Positions 1 through 8,558 of a stretch of 64,000 nucleotides of DNA are shown piece by piece. A program made the translations under genes and the position numbers. Positions within the stretch are counted from its first letter, which is position 1, and each line of letters begins with the position of its first letter. Origin of the DNA: CANJXF01 sp043775015 (GTDB taxonomy: Bacteria; Verrucomicrobiota; Verrucomicrobiia; Limisphaerales; CANJXF01); contig JAYVSV010000068.1 in NCBI GenBank assembly GCA_043775015.1, forward strand, positions 1 through 64,000, in the 5' to 3' direction. The notes under the pieces are model-generated. The model was not told the origin of the DNA. It saw only the letters and a list, made by a program, of their open reading frames with translations, and made no database searches.

Positions 1-219
1 GCTTGGCTGGTAGGCATGGCTGAGAATAATCCACCGCCGTTTTCCCAGCTACAATTTCCTTTCAGATTTTTCATGTTTTAGTTTCCGGAGGTGCCCTAAA
101 CATCAAAAACTTACCATTGAAAATTATTCTCCACTCTCGAACGGTTCGAGCTCAAAAAAGGGGCCGTCCGGTTTTACTTCTGGATTCTGACTTCTGAATC
201 CTAAATTCTGTTCCACGTT
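1..219. other. Left-edge intergenic region
   Basis: No convincing gene is visible. A short open frame from base 1 runs to a TAG at 79-81, but its translation has no recognisable family signal, so it is not called as the tail of an upstream gene. The stretch holds a near-perfect dyad at 136-150 and, just before the LemA gene, a short repetitive tract at about 180-210 (GGATTC, then GAATCC). Promoter elements for the LemA gene presumably lie here, but I cannot place them. Confidence 0.4.
136..150. promoter_or_regulatory. 15-bp dyad, candidate operator
   Basis: CTCGAAC-G-GTTCGAG is a perfect 7+1+7 palindrome about 70 bases upstream of the GTG start of the GIDE-LemA gene. Position and symmetry would suit a dimeric regulator, but only one copy is seen and no regulator is adjacent. 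It could also be chance. Confidence 0.25.
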
Positions 220-1545
220 GTGAATGGATTTGAACCATGGATTCCGTGGATTGGGGTTGCGCTCGCGTTTGTTTGCCTGCTGGTGTCTCTCCGCGCCGCC
301 CGGCGCAAACGGTTGGTGAATGATTTGCCGACTTCGAAGACGACTGGAGTGTTCATCGGTTTGGTTGAATTGAAAGGAACGGCGGAGACCGACCAGCCGA
401 TCGCCAGTTTTTTAGCCGAACGGGAGTGCGTGTTTTACGATTGGCAGGTGCAGGAACACTGGTCGCGGATGGTGACCGAAACCTACACCGACGATAAAGG
501 AAATCTTCAGACGCGCACGCGTCATGAAAGTGGTTGGACAACAGTGGACAGTGGTCGTGAAGAAATTTCATTTTATCTCAAGGATGACTGCGGCTTCGTG
601 CAGATCGTGCCGAGCGGCGCGACGGTTGAACCACAAACTATTTTTTCGGAAACATGCACGCCGCTCAACGCGCTTTACTACGGCAAAGGGCCGGCTGGTG
701 CCGTGTCGGATTCGGACTTTCGCAGGCAGTTCAGTGAACGAGCCATTGTTCTCCACGCGCCGCTTTATGTGATGGGACAGGCGCGAGAACGCGCGGACGT
801 CGTAGCTCCCGAAATCACCGAGGATAAAAATGCTCCGATGTTTTTGATTTCCACACGAACGGAAGAGCAGGTGAGCAGCGGTTTCGGTTGGGGCCAGGTC
901 GGTTGGGGCGCGCTTGGTTTGGTGCTTTGTGTTGCCGGGTTTTTCATCCTGGACCACCGGATGAATCTTGAACCGGAGATAGTTAAATACCTGATCGCGG
1001 GAGGAATTTATTTGGCGGCATGTGTCGTTGGCTGGGTTTTGATGGTGTTCAACAGCCTGATCGATTTGCGGCAACGGGTTCGCCAAGGCTGGTCACAGGT
1101 CGATGTGCAATTGAAACGGCGTTACGACTTGATTCCGAATCTCGTGCAGACGGTGCAAGGCTTGCGGGATTACGAGCGAAATCTCCAAACGGAAATGGCC
1201 GGGTTGCGCAGCCAGCTAGGTGCGACCCCGCCGGGAAAACCGGGTGCCGATTATCAAGCGGTTGGGAAGACGATGCTGGCGGTGGTGGAGAAATACCCGG
1301 AGTTAAAGAGTCAGGATGCGTTCGTAAATTTGCAGAAAAATCTCATCGATACGGAGCAACGAATCGCTTTGGCGCGCGGTTATTTCAATGAGATCGCCAC
1401 GTTTTATAACACGCGATTGGAAGTTGTTCCCGATCGATTTATTGCCGCACTCGTGGCGATGAAGCCGGAGCAGTTGATGTCCGCGAACGACTTCGAACGC
1501 GCACCGGTCGAAGTTGATTTTGCTTCGTCGAATACTGGCGCGTAG
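220..1545 (+). CDS. GIDE-domain/LemA fusion membrane protein
   Basis: A 441-residue membrane protein starting at GTG. An N-terminal hydrophobic segment (about residues 10-26) is followed by a region resembling the GIDE domain of MUL1/MAPL-type proteins (about 40-200, with a short-chain lid of SFLAERECVFYDWQVQEHW type). Two more hydrophobic segments follow (about 224-246 and 255-276), then a LemA domain whose signature LRQRVRQGWSQVDVQLKRR leads into DLIPNLV. LemA proteins are membrane-anchored helical bundles of unclear function, usually about 190 residues; here the LemA part makes up only the C-terminal 165. No RING is visible, so ubiquitin-ligase activity is not implied. The downstream neighbour is convergent comEC, so the gene is probably transcribed alone. 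Confidence 0.8.
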   Translation: MNGFEPWIPWIGVALAFVCLLVSLRAARRKRLVNDLPTSKTTGVFIGLVELKGTAETDQPIASFLAERECVFYDWQVQEHWSRMVTETYTDDKGNLQTRTRHESGWTTVDSGREEISFYLKDDCGFVQIVPSGATVEPQTIFSETCTPLNALYYGKGPAGAVSDSDFRRQFSERAIVLHAPLYVMGQARERADVVAPEITEDKNAPMFLISTRTEEQVSSGFGWGQVGWGALGLVLCVAGFFILDHRMNLEPEIVKYLIAGGIYLAACVVGWVLMVFNSLIDLRQRVRQGWSQVDVQLKRRYDLIPNLVQTVQGLRDYERNLQTEMAGLRSQLGATPPGKPGADYQAVGKTMLAVVEKYPELKSQDAFVNLQKNLIDTEQRIALARGYFNEIATFYNTRLEVVPDRFIAALVAMKPEQLMSANDFERAPVEVDFASSNTGA

Positions 1546-1586
1546 TTCTGCGGATAGCCCTCTCGCGAATCGCATCGCAATAATAA

Positions 1587-3977
1587 TCAATCACCGAGCG
1601 CGGTCTCAATTTTGCAGTCGTCGCGGTTGAAAATCAGAGTGATCGCGCCGGAATCGCGGCAGAAAATCAACCGGGCTTTTTGTGCGCCCAAGCGTTCGCG
1701 CAATTTGCGGGAAGCGCGTTTCGTGGCCGGAAATTCTGAATCTGTGACAATTATTGTGGTCGGCTGAATGAGTTCCAGCAGCGCGTCGCAGAGCGGTTCT
1801 TTTTGTGCGGGAATTCCAGAAACCACAATGTCGGTCCGCAAGTTATCTTCGCGGTCCGTCAAGGCGTTTTGGCCGGGTCGTCCCAACGACGCTAAAAGGA
1901 GGACTGATTTGCCGAACACATGGCCGCGAAGAACGATGGCTTTGTCGTCCGCTTGCGCGAACTGATCTTCCGCTTGCGGATGCAACACGGCCCAGTCTCG
2001 AACATGGCTGCCGGTGGACACGGTTTCGAAATCTTCGGGTTTTGTTTTTAGCTGAGTGAGGATCTCGCGATACGCCGCCGATTTCGATGCCAGCGGGCTG
2101 GTGAAAGTGTGCGTGATTGTGAAATTGGTTTTGATCGTTTCATACCCTCCGACGTGGCGCAAATCGCCATGGGTCAGTAGGACGTTGGAAATTCTATTCA
2201 CTCCTTGCGCGTGGAGAAATGGCTTCAAAATCAAATCTGCCGAATGACTATCTCCGCAGTCGATCAATAGATCGTTTTCGCGGCCGGGAGCATCAACGAA
2301 AATGGCGCTCCCACCGTTGAGCGGCAAAATGGTCATCTTCACGGTCTGCGATTCCGTGCGCCAACCCCAAAGCGAAAAAAGCAACGCACCGAGAGAAATG
2401 GCGAGCGCAAAAATTCTTTTTCGCGGCAACCGAAACCAGCCATTCAAAGTGACGAGCAGCAGTGCGTAATAAATCAGGCAGGCCGCGAGCGACGGAGCAG
2501 GGACGTAAAAATACGAGCCTGGCCGAGTGGCGAACCAATGGCTCAGCCCGGCCATGAGGTTCATGAAAAACCATCCGGCGTGGTTGAAAAGTTCCGCGGC
2601 AAACGGGAACCAAGTTGCGCAAAACAGACTGCCGATATTGCTCATCAACGCGAGGCTTGCCAACGGGACAATCACGAGATTGGCCAACAAACTTACCGGT
2701 GTGAAGAGATGAAAATAGTAGGCCACGAGCGGCAACGAACCCAGCCAGGCGGCCAATGAGGTGGCGAAGCAGGTGGTGAGGTAATTGAGCGGCAGATCAA
2801 GTCGCTTGCGCCACGTTGGACGTAATTCCGGCGGCAACAACGGATCGGATTTCAGCAAACGCTCGCGGTGCTTGAGGAAGATGGGCAGGAAAAGAGCGAT
2901 GCTCAAAACGACGAAGAAAGAAAGTTGGAAGCTCGCTTGAAAAAGCTGCTGTGGATCCCAAATCAAAATGATGAAGGCCGCCGCCGCTAGAGAATTCAGC
3001 AAGTCTGTGGGTCGTCTGAGCGCCCAACCACCGACGATGATTGTCATCATGACGGTGGAACGAATCGCTGATGGCTGCCAGCCAGTCGCGGCGGTGTAAA
3101 ACCAGACCAGCGCAATCGCGATCACCCCGCTGAGACTCCGGGGGAGCTGCATCACGCGAAGCAGCTCGATGAGAATTCCTGAAATCAGCGCGATGTGTAA
3201 TCCACTGATCGCGAAAACATGCATGGTTCCCGAACGCATGAACGGTTCGCTGACCTCGTCGGTGAGCGCGGTTTTCCAGCCGAGCGTCATTGCCCAAACC
3301 AGTCGTAGCGATTCGTCTTCAGCACCTAAACCTTTCGATAAACAATTTTGTGCCCAATCAATGCAGCGATCTGCGAACGGAGCATTTTTAGACGCGCCAA
3401 TCAGTTGCCAATCGTTGGTTGAGGCGACCGCGAGTTGAAAATAAATTCCCTGCCGCTTGAGGTAAGTTTGGTAATCAAACAACCCTGGAGCCAGTGGACT
3501 TCTTGGCGCTTGAATGACGCCGGTCACTTCTGTCTCTTGTCCGCCGTGAAATTCTGCGCTGACGATGCCTGGCGTGCTGATGATGACGGTGCCCACGGCG
3601 GGACGCCACGCGCCCGATTTTTGAATGTGACTGACTTCGATCTGTGCGAGCGTGCGCCAGGATTGTTCCTCGTCGATTTCGAAAACGCGGTGAGTTGGCG
3701 CAGCATTGAGTGTTCCTCGCAAACGGACGTATTCCGTGCCTTTCGTGAGTTGTTTTCGCAGGTCGTTTGGCGCAAGGGCTTCAGCGCGCCAGCCCAAATT
3801 AATCCAGCCCGCTAAAATAATTAATGGCCAAAGGATGAAATCGCGCCGCCAGACGAAAGCGCCGATGAGCAGCGCAAACGCCGAGGCGAACAGCCAGAGC
3901 AACGGCGCGTGAAAGTTGTCCCCCAGCAGCAGTCCACTGCCATAGAGCAACGCCACGATGACGAGTGGTCGTTTCAT
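1587..3977 (-). CDS. comEC: ComEC/Rec2-family DNA uptake channel
   Basis: A 796-residue polytopic membrane protein. ComEC carries single-stranded DNA across the inner membrane during natural transformation. Visible in order: N-terminal membrane helices with a DUF4131-like extracytoplasmic region (to about 210), the Competence domain with the hallmark MHVFAISGLHIALISG near residue 250 and further helices to about 560, then a metallo-beta-lactamase-like domain (about 570-796). In that last domain the expected THxDxDH metal motif reads THGDLRH (about residues 601-607), so the second aspartate is arginine. The length fits the family. The gene lies 6 bases downstream of the VanZ gene on the same strand, probably co-transcribed. 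Confidence 0.88.
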   Translation of the reverse strand: MKRPLVIVALLYGSGLLLGDNFHAPLLWLFASAFALLIGAFVWRRDFILWPLIILAGWINLGWRAEALAPNDLRKQLTKGTEYVRLRGTLNAAPTHRVFEIDEEQSWRTLAQIEVSHIQKSGAWRPAVGTVIISTPGIVSAEFHGGQETEVTGVIQAPRSPLAPGLFDYQTYLKRQGIYFQLAVASTNDWQLIGASKNAPFADRCIDWAQNCLSKGLGAEDESLRLVWAMTLGWKTALTDEVSEPFMRSGTMHVFAISGLHIALISGILIELLRVMQLPRSLSGVIAIALVWFYTAATGWQPSAIRSTVMMTIIVGGWALRRPTDLLNSLAAAAFIILIWDPQQLFQASFQLSFFVVLSIALFLPIFLKHRERLLKSDPLLPPELRPTWRKRLDLPLNYLTTCFATSLAAWLGSLPLVAYYFHLFTPVSLLANLVIVPLASLALMSNIGSLFCATWFPFAAELFNHAGWFFMNLMAGLSHWFATRPGSYFYVPAPSLAACLIYYALLLVTLNGWFRLPRKRIFALAISLGALLFSLWGWRTESQTVKMTILPLNGGSAIFVDAPGRENDLLIDCGDSHSADLILKPFLHAQGVNRISNVLLTHGDLRHVGGYETIKTNFTITHTFTSPLASKSAAYREILTQLKTKPEDFETVSTGSHVRDWAVLHPQAEDQFAQADDKAIVLRGHVFGKSVLLLASLGRPGQNALTDREDNLRTDIVVSGIPAQKEPLCDALLELIQPTTIIVTDSEFPATKRASRKLRERLGAQKARLIFCRDSGAITLIFNRDDCKIETALGD

Positions 3978-3983
3978 TTCTAT

Positions 3984-4442
3984 TTATTCCCAATATTTAA
4001 ACCAGCCACCCAATTTCCAAAGGAGAATCATGCCGGCCGTCGCACCCGTGGTATCGATCAACACATCCCAAACCGAGGCCTGTCGAGTTGAAACAAAGTA
4101 CTGATGAAATTCATCGGTGGCCGCATACGTTGCCGAAACCAAAATCGCAAAGCCCGCCGTGCTCCAACGCCAGCCCTTCGTTTGCATGTTTAAATTATTT
4201 CGCCGTGCGCGCCAAAGCAGCAGGCCCAGGATGGCGTATTCCGTCAGGTGTCCGCATTTCCGAACCGCAAACTGCACTCGCTCCACGGCCTGATCACTTA
4301 TAGTCGGCACCAACCAATGTAGAAACGGGACGATAATCCGCGAGGTGTTTTTGGGCGCGCCCAAATTGGTGGACCCGCCAAAGATCAGAATCATCCAGAG
4401 GACGACCGGCAACCAATATTTGAAAAAACGTATGGCGAGCAC
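3984..4442 (-). CDS. VanZ-family membrane protein
   Basis: A small VanZ-like protein of about 152 residues from a GTG at 4442. The frame is open upstream to an ATG at 4643 (219 residues), but the extra N-terminus is low in hydrophobicity, reads like intergenic DNA and overlaps the 5' side of the divergent neighbour, so the start just before the first helix (KYWLPVVLWMILIFGG) is preferred. Family features seen: the first helix followed by S-x-N, a central HLTEYAILGLLLW, and the diagnostic TDEFHQYFVSTRQASVWDV followed by a last helix. VanZ-like proteins are small integral membrane proteins of poorly known function. Six bases separate it from downstream comEC. Confidence 0.78.
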   Translation of the reverse strand: MLAIRFFKYWLPVVLWMILIFGGSTNLGAPKNTSRIIVPFLHWLVPTISDQAVERVQFAVRKCGHLTEYAILGLLLWRARRNNLNMQTKGWRWSTAGFAILVSATYAATDEFHQYFVSTRQASVWDVLIDTTGATAGMILLWKLGGWFKYWE

Positions 4443-4656
4443 GGCGGATGAAAGCAGGGCGGTTTGAAGGTTTGCAATGAAATTTCTTGGAAGCGGGTTT
4501 GAAAATGGCAGCGTCGGGCACCTCGTCCCGCCGCTTCCATCGACGGCTGGTCTCAGGGTTTTCAAAACATGCTCTCGGAAAAAACGTCCGAACCAAGCGG
4601 TCGTGGAAAGTTCCGGTTTGCTAATAAATCTATTCTCTGGCAATCCAATGCCCCGT

Positions 4657-6243
4657 ATGAAAATGGTTCAAACACTTTTAATTGGTTGTATTTTTGGAGT
4701 CGCTGCGTTGGGAAGATTGTCCGCCGCTGCGTCGGATGATTTTCTGGCGAGCACTCATTTTATTGGGAGCGCCGCGCTCGCCAACAACACCAATGCGGCC
4801 AAGCTCAAGGCGATTTTTGCCTTGCCGGAAACCCGCACGTTTCAAAGTAATGTTTTGCAAACGGCGGCGGCGATGGCGGCGACATTTCTCGGAGATAAAT
4901 CGGCTAATCAGAACGATTTGATCCGACCGATGCTCGACGATTTGCTCAGTGCGGAATCAATGGCCGAGCTTCGTGGAACAACTCCAGCCAACGCGGAATT
5001 ATTTTTGGCCGTTCAATTGAAAGAAGACCGTTCCCGCTTGTGGGAATCCAACCTCCTTCAGCTCACCAAAGCGAAATCCAAACCGGTTAAAGCGGGCGAT
5101 GTTTCCGGTTGGCAAAACAGATTGAGTCAGCGAGAAAAATTTGTCGGCTTTTATCGCGTCGGAAAATGGACCGCCGTTGTGATTGGTGCGGAGCAGTCCC
5201 CGGCGCAATCTGATTTTTTAAAGCGACTCGGCAAAGAGACCTCCGCCGCGTCCGCCAAAAACTGGCTTGAAGCCGATTTGGATTTGCCTCGATTGAAAAT
5301 GTTGCTGCCCGAGATTGATGAGTGGCCCGTCAAGCTCGCCCGGACAGAAATTAAAATCAACGGCCAGAGTGACAATTTGCGGACGACCGTTCGCGCAATT
5401 TATCCCGGGAAAATTGATTGGAAATCCGAGGCGTGGAATATTCCGAAAAATACCATTCGCGATCCGTTGATCAGTTTCAGCGCTGCGCAAAAACTCGCGC
5501 CGTTTTTCAAGCCGTGGAAAGCCGCCGACTCGCTGGGGTTTAATCTGCTGACGAACCAGATTTTTTTCTGGGCGCAATCGCAGATGCCTTTTCAATCCTA
5601 TTTTGCTCTGCCCGTCAAAGATCCCACGAACATGTTGAAAGCGCTTGCCCCAAGGTTGGAGCAAACGTTCAATCCCGTTTTGGCAAAACGCGATGGCGGA
5701 ACGCTGAACATGGCCAGCAACAAAACTGAAATGTATTGGCAAGGACTGCCGCCGTTGATTGTTCCATTTTTGCGCCCGGTTCGGGAAACCAATGGCACCG
5801 AGTTATTGATCGCTGGATTATTTCCGTTGGTTCCGAGTTCAAACGTGCCGCCGGCGGAATTGTTTGGACAGGTGACGGGCAAGAGCAACCTGGTTTTGTA
5901 CGATTGGGAAATTACGGAAACAAGACTTTCGCAGGCGCGGTTTGTCAGCCAGTTGCTGCCGTTCTTTTCGGGCGAATTAATCAGAACAAATGCGGATGGA
6001 ACCATGCGATCGGTCATGCCCTGGATGCCACAGGAGAAGTGGCTCCTCGCGGTCGGGCCGATGCTCGGCAACACAATCACCGAAGTAACTTTTAAAGCGC
6101 CGAATGAATTGTATATGGTCCGCAAATCACACATCGGATTGAACAGTAGCGAGTTGATTTTCCTTTCCCATTGGTTGGCGACAAAAACTTTTCCTCACAC
6201 CAAGCCGGTGATGCCAGCTCGTGTTGCTCCGAAATCTCCCTAG
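4657..6243 (+). CDS. Secreted protein of unknown function
   Basis: About 528 residues from the ATG at 4657; a second ATG lies at 4648, and the frame is open further upstream to 4477. The chosen start gives a clean signal peptide (MKMVQTLLIGCIFGVAALG, cleavage near AAA-S). The mature part has no motif I recognise: repeated amphipathic stretches, a long region rich in Lys, Thr and Trp, and no haem or metal-binding motif. I have no family name for it. The pdxJ ATG follows 7 bases after its stop, so the two may be co-transcribed, but nothing links their functions. Confidence 0.7.
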   Translation: MKMVQTLLIGCIFGVAALGRLSAAASDDFLASTHFIGSAALANNTNAAKLKAIFALPETRTFQSNVLQTAAAMAATFLGDKSANQNDLIRPMLDDLLSAESMAELRGTTPANAELFLAVQLKEDRSRLWESNLLQLTKAKSKPVKAGDVSGWQNRLSQREKFVGFYRVGKWTAVVIGAEQSPAQSDFLKRLGKETSAASAKNWLEADLDLPRLKMLLPEIDEWPVKLARTEIKINGQSDNLRTTVRAIYPGKIDWKSEAWNIPKNTIRDPLISFSAAQKLAPFFKPWKAADSLGFNLLTNQIFFWAQSQMPFQSYFALPVKDPTNMLKALAPRLEQTFNPVLAKRDGGTLNMASNKTEMYWQGLPPLIVPFLRPVRETNGTELLIAGLFPLVPSSNVPPAELFGQVTGKSNLVLYDWEITETRLSQARFVSQLLPFFSGELIRTNADGTMRSVMPWMPQEKWLLAVGPMLGNTITEVTFKAPNELYMVRKSHIGLNSSELIFLSHWLATKTFPHTKPVMPARVAPKSP

Positions 6244-6250
6244 CACTTTT

Positions 6251-6994
6251 ATGCTGAAACTTGGGGTCAATATTGATCATGTCGCGACGCTCCGGGAGGC
6301 GCGTTATCGCGGGATGGATTTAGGGGAACCCGATCCGGTGGAAGCCGCGAAAATATCCGAGGCATCTGGCGCGCAGGGAATCACCGCGCACCTTCGCGAA
6401 GATAGACGGCATATTCAAGATCGCGACATGTGGAGGCTGCGCGAGGTGGTGAAGACGCGTTTGAATTTCGAAATGGCCAATTCGCCGGAGATTGTGCAAA
6501 TGGCGATAAAGCTGAAACCGGAAATCGTTTGTCTGGTTCCGGAGCGGCGTCAGGAGGTGACGACAGAAGGAGGATTGGATGCGGTTGGTTACGAGGGTGA
6601 GTTGACTGAAACCCGGAAGAAAATGAATGATGCCGGGATCGACGTGAGCCTTTTTATTGCGCCTGATTTGGATCAAGTCGAATCTGCATCACGCATTGGC
6701 GCGCAATTTATCGAGCTTCATACCGGCGCGTTCGCGGAATATTTTCAGAGCAAACGAGAACGAAATGAAGAGATCCAAAGATTGATTGCCGCTTCCGAGC
6801 GGGCGCATCAACTCGGCGTTCAGGTGAATGCCGGACATGGCCTCAATTATCAAAATTTAAGTTTGATCCATCTCGTTCCGCACCTCATCGAATTGAACAT
6901 CGGTCATAGCATCGTCAGCCGCGCGATTGTCGTCGGGCTTGCCGCCGCTGTGAAGGAAATGCTTGCGCTGATGGAGAATTATCCTGCGCCATGA
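6251..6994 (+). CDS. pdxJ: Pyridoxine 5'-phosphate synthase
   Basis: PdxJ condenses 3-amino-2-oxopropyl phosphate with 1-deoxyxylulose 5-phosphate to form pyridoxine 5'-phosphate, the last ring-forming step of DXP-dependent vitamin B6 synthesis, in the cytosol. The 247-residue product has the family N-terminus MLKLGVNIDHVATLREARY, then HLREDRRHIQDRD, FEMANSPEIV, CLVPERRQEVTTEGGLD, the FIELHTGAFAEYF phosphate-binding segment and VNAGHGLNYQN near the C-terminus. An earlier in-frame start at 6221 would overlap the preceding gene and is rejected because the family begins at the chosen methionine. Its last codons overlap acpS (ATGA), as in many pdxJ-acpS operons. Confidence 0.96.
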   Translation: MLKLGVNIDHVATLREARYRGMDLGEPDPVEAAKISEASGAQGITAHLREDRRHIQDRDMWRLREVVKTRLNFEMANSPEIVQMAIKLKPEIVCLVPERRQEVTTEGGLDAVGYEGELTETRKKMNDAGIDVSLFIAPDLDQVESASRIGAQFIELHTGAFAEYFQSKRERNEEIQRLIAASERAHQLGVQVNAGHGLNYQNLSLIHLVPHLIELNIGHSIVSRAIVVGLAAAVKEMLALMENYPAP

Positions 6995-7368
6995 TCCTTG
7001 GCACCGGCATTGATTTCATCGAAGTGGCGCGCATCGAGGCCTCCTTCCAAAAATTTGGCGACCGTTTTCTCCAGCGCATTTTGCGTCCACCAGAGATTGC
7101 TTATTGCCTTTCGCACAAGCGACCCGCGCCATTTTTGGCGGCAAGATTTTCAGCGAAGGAAGCCATCTCGAAAGCGTTCGGTACTGGAATTGGCGCGCAA
7201 CTCGGCTGGCAGGACATGGAAGTCGGACGCAAGGAAAGTGGCGAGCCGTTTGTGATTTTACACGAGAACGGTCAAAAACTTTTGCAGCAACGCGGCGCGC
7301 GCATCGTTCACTTGAGTTTGACCCACACCGATCAACACGCCTCTGCCGTTGCGATTCTGGAAAGTTAA
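6991..7368 (+). CDS. acpS: Holo-[acyl-carrier-protein] synthase
   Basis: AcpS transfers 4'-phosphopantetheine from coenzyme A to the serine of acyl carrier protein, activating it for fatty acid synthesis. The 125-residue product has the conserved GTGIDFIEVARIE (metal-binding Asp8) and AARFSAKEAISKAFGTG (Glu57), and ends with VHLSLTHTDQHASAVAI. Length is typical. The start overlaps the pdxJ stop by four bases, implying translational coupling; the downstream lipoprotein gene begins 3 bases after its stop. Confidence 0.96.
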   Translation: MILGTGIDFIEVARIEASFQKFGDRFLQRILRPPEIAYCLSHKRPAPFLAARFSAKEAISKAFGTGIGAQLGWQDMEVGRKESGEPFVILHENGQKLLQQRGARIVHLSLTHTDQHASAVAILES

Positions 7369-7371
7369 TTT

Positions 7372-8397
7372 GTGGCGCGTTTAAATTTTTTCTTTGTCGC
7401 CGCATTCCTCGCGCTTTGTTCTTGCGCTCATTTTGACTCCGGCAAAGCCGAGCCACGTTCGCGTTATGAGTTCACCGAACCGCAGATGGGTTTGCCCTTT
7501 CGCATCGTGCTTTATTCGAAAAATGACTCCGAAGCAAAAGCCGCTGCCGCTGCCGCCTTCGCGCGCGTCAAGCAACTCAATGGCATTTTGAGCGACTACG
7601 ATCCCGAGAGCGAATTGAGCCAACTTTCTCAAAGCTCTGGCACCGGGCAGAGAGTCAAGTTAAGCAGCGATCTCTGGTTTGTTTTGCAGCGAGCACAAAT
7701 TTTGGCGGAGCAGAGTGGGGGAGCATTTGATGTCACCGTCGGGCCGTTTATCAATCTGTGGCGCAAGGCGCGGCGCGAGAAAAAAATGCCGGATGCCGAT
7801 CTGCTCGCCGAGGCGCGAAAGGCGGTGGGATACAAAAATCTGCGGCTCGATTCTAAAAATCATACTGCGGAACTTCTCGTGCCAAAGATGCGGCTTGATT
7901 TGGGTTCCATCGCCAAGGGATTCGCCGTGGATGAAGGGTTGAGAGTTTTGCGGCGACGGGGAATGACTTCCGCGCTCGTGGCGGGCGCGGGCGATTTGGC
8001 GGTCGGCGAACCTCCACCGGGGAAAAAAGGGTGGCGAATCGAAATCGCACCGCTCGATGCGCCGGACGCGCCGACGAAGAAATCTGTTCTGCTGAAGAAC
8101 GCCGCGCTCGGAACGTCTGGCGATTTATTTCAGCGCCTGGAAATCGACGGCAAACGTTACTCGCACATTGTCGATCCGCACACCGGCCTCGGCTTGACCG
8201 ACCACAGTTTGGTGAATGCGATTGCCCGAGATTGTATCACCGCCAATACGCTGGCGACGACGGTCAGTGTTCTCGGTCCGGAAAAGGGATTGAAGTTGAC
8301 GCAAAAAACTTCTCATGCCGCCATTCGTATTCTGCGGAAGCCCGGTGAGCAAATTGAAGAATTCGAATCGAGTGGATTTAAGAAATTCTACGAATAA
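7372..8397 (+). CDS. apbE: ApbE-family FAD:protein FMN transferase (lipoprotein)
   Basis: ApbE attaches FMN covalently to threonine in exported or membrane flavoproteins. The 341-residue protein starts at GTG and has a lipoprotein signal ending LALCSC (lipidated Cys18), then the ApbE fold: GGAFDVTVGPFINLWR (about 117-131), LDLGSIAKGFAVDEGL (about 175-190) and the catalytic segment SHIVDPHTGLG (about 262-272). No flavinylated Rnf/Nqr partner is in the window. It is the third gene of a tight pdxJ-acpS-apbE run, which ends at an inverted repeat and a likely terminator. Confidence 0.93.
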   Translation: MARLNFFFVAAFLALCSCAHFDSGKAEPRSRYEFTEPQMGLPFRIVLYSKNDSEAKAAAAAAFARVKQLNGILSDYDPESELSQLSQSSGTGQRVKLSSDLWFVLQRAQILAEQSGGAFDVTVGPFINLWRKARREKKMPDADLLAEARKAVGYKNLRLDSKNHTAELLVPKMRLDLGSIAKGFAVDEGLRVLRRRGMTSALVAGAGDLAVGEPPPGKKGWRIEIAPLDAPDAPTKKSVLLKNAALGTSGDLFQRLEIDGKRYSHIVDPHTGLGLTDHSLVNAIARDCITANTLATTVSVLGPEKGLKLTQKTSHAAIRILRKPGEQIEEFESSGFKKFYE

Positions 8398-8400
8398 GGC

Positions 8401-8495
8401 GGTAGGGCGCGTCACTCCGTGCGCGCCGTCGTCGGTCAAAAATTGCGCAGTTTTCTCGCCACATGAACGGCGCGCACGGAGTGGCACGCCCTACC
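8401..8495. repeat. Long inverted repeat (REP-like palindrome)
   Basis: Arms at about 8401-8429 and 8467-8495 are near-perfect reverse complements (GGTAGGGCGCGTCACTCCGT against its complement), separated by a spacer of about 37 bases. The arms differ by one small indel/substitution around GCGCG and GGCAC. It lies in the gap between convergent apbE and the oxidoreductase gene. No second copy was noticed in this window. Confidence 0.8.
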
Positions 8496-8508
8496 CATTA
8501 CGACAAAA

Positions 8509-8538
8509 AAAGAGACGCCTCTATCGAAACGTCTCTTT
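8509..8538. terminator. Bidirectional hairpin terminator
   Basis: AAAGAGACG pairs with CGTCTCTTT across an 11-base loop, preceded by an A-run (8505-8510). The minus strand therefore reads stem then T-run, and the plus strand ends its stem in TTT. It sits between two convergent genes, apbE and the Gfo/Idh/MocA oxidoreductase, as expected for a shared terminator. Confidence 0.7.
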
Positions 8539-8558
8539 CACGGCAATTTAGATAAACT

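Noticed and set aside
4480..4600. A CGTCGGGCACC-type GC-rich stretch at the VanZ/secreted-protein boundary as a repeat element
   Set aside because: Only one copy is visible and no clean inverted arms could be drawn, so it is not listed as a repeat.
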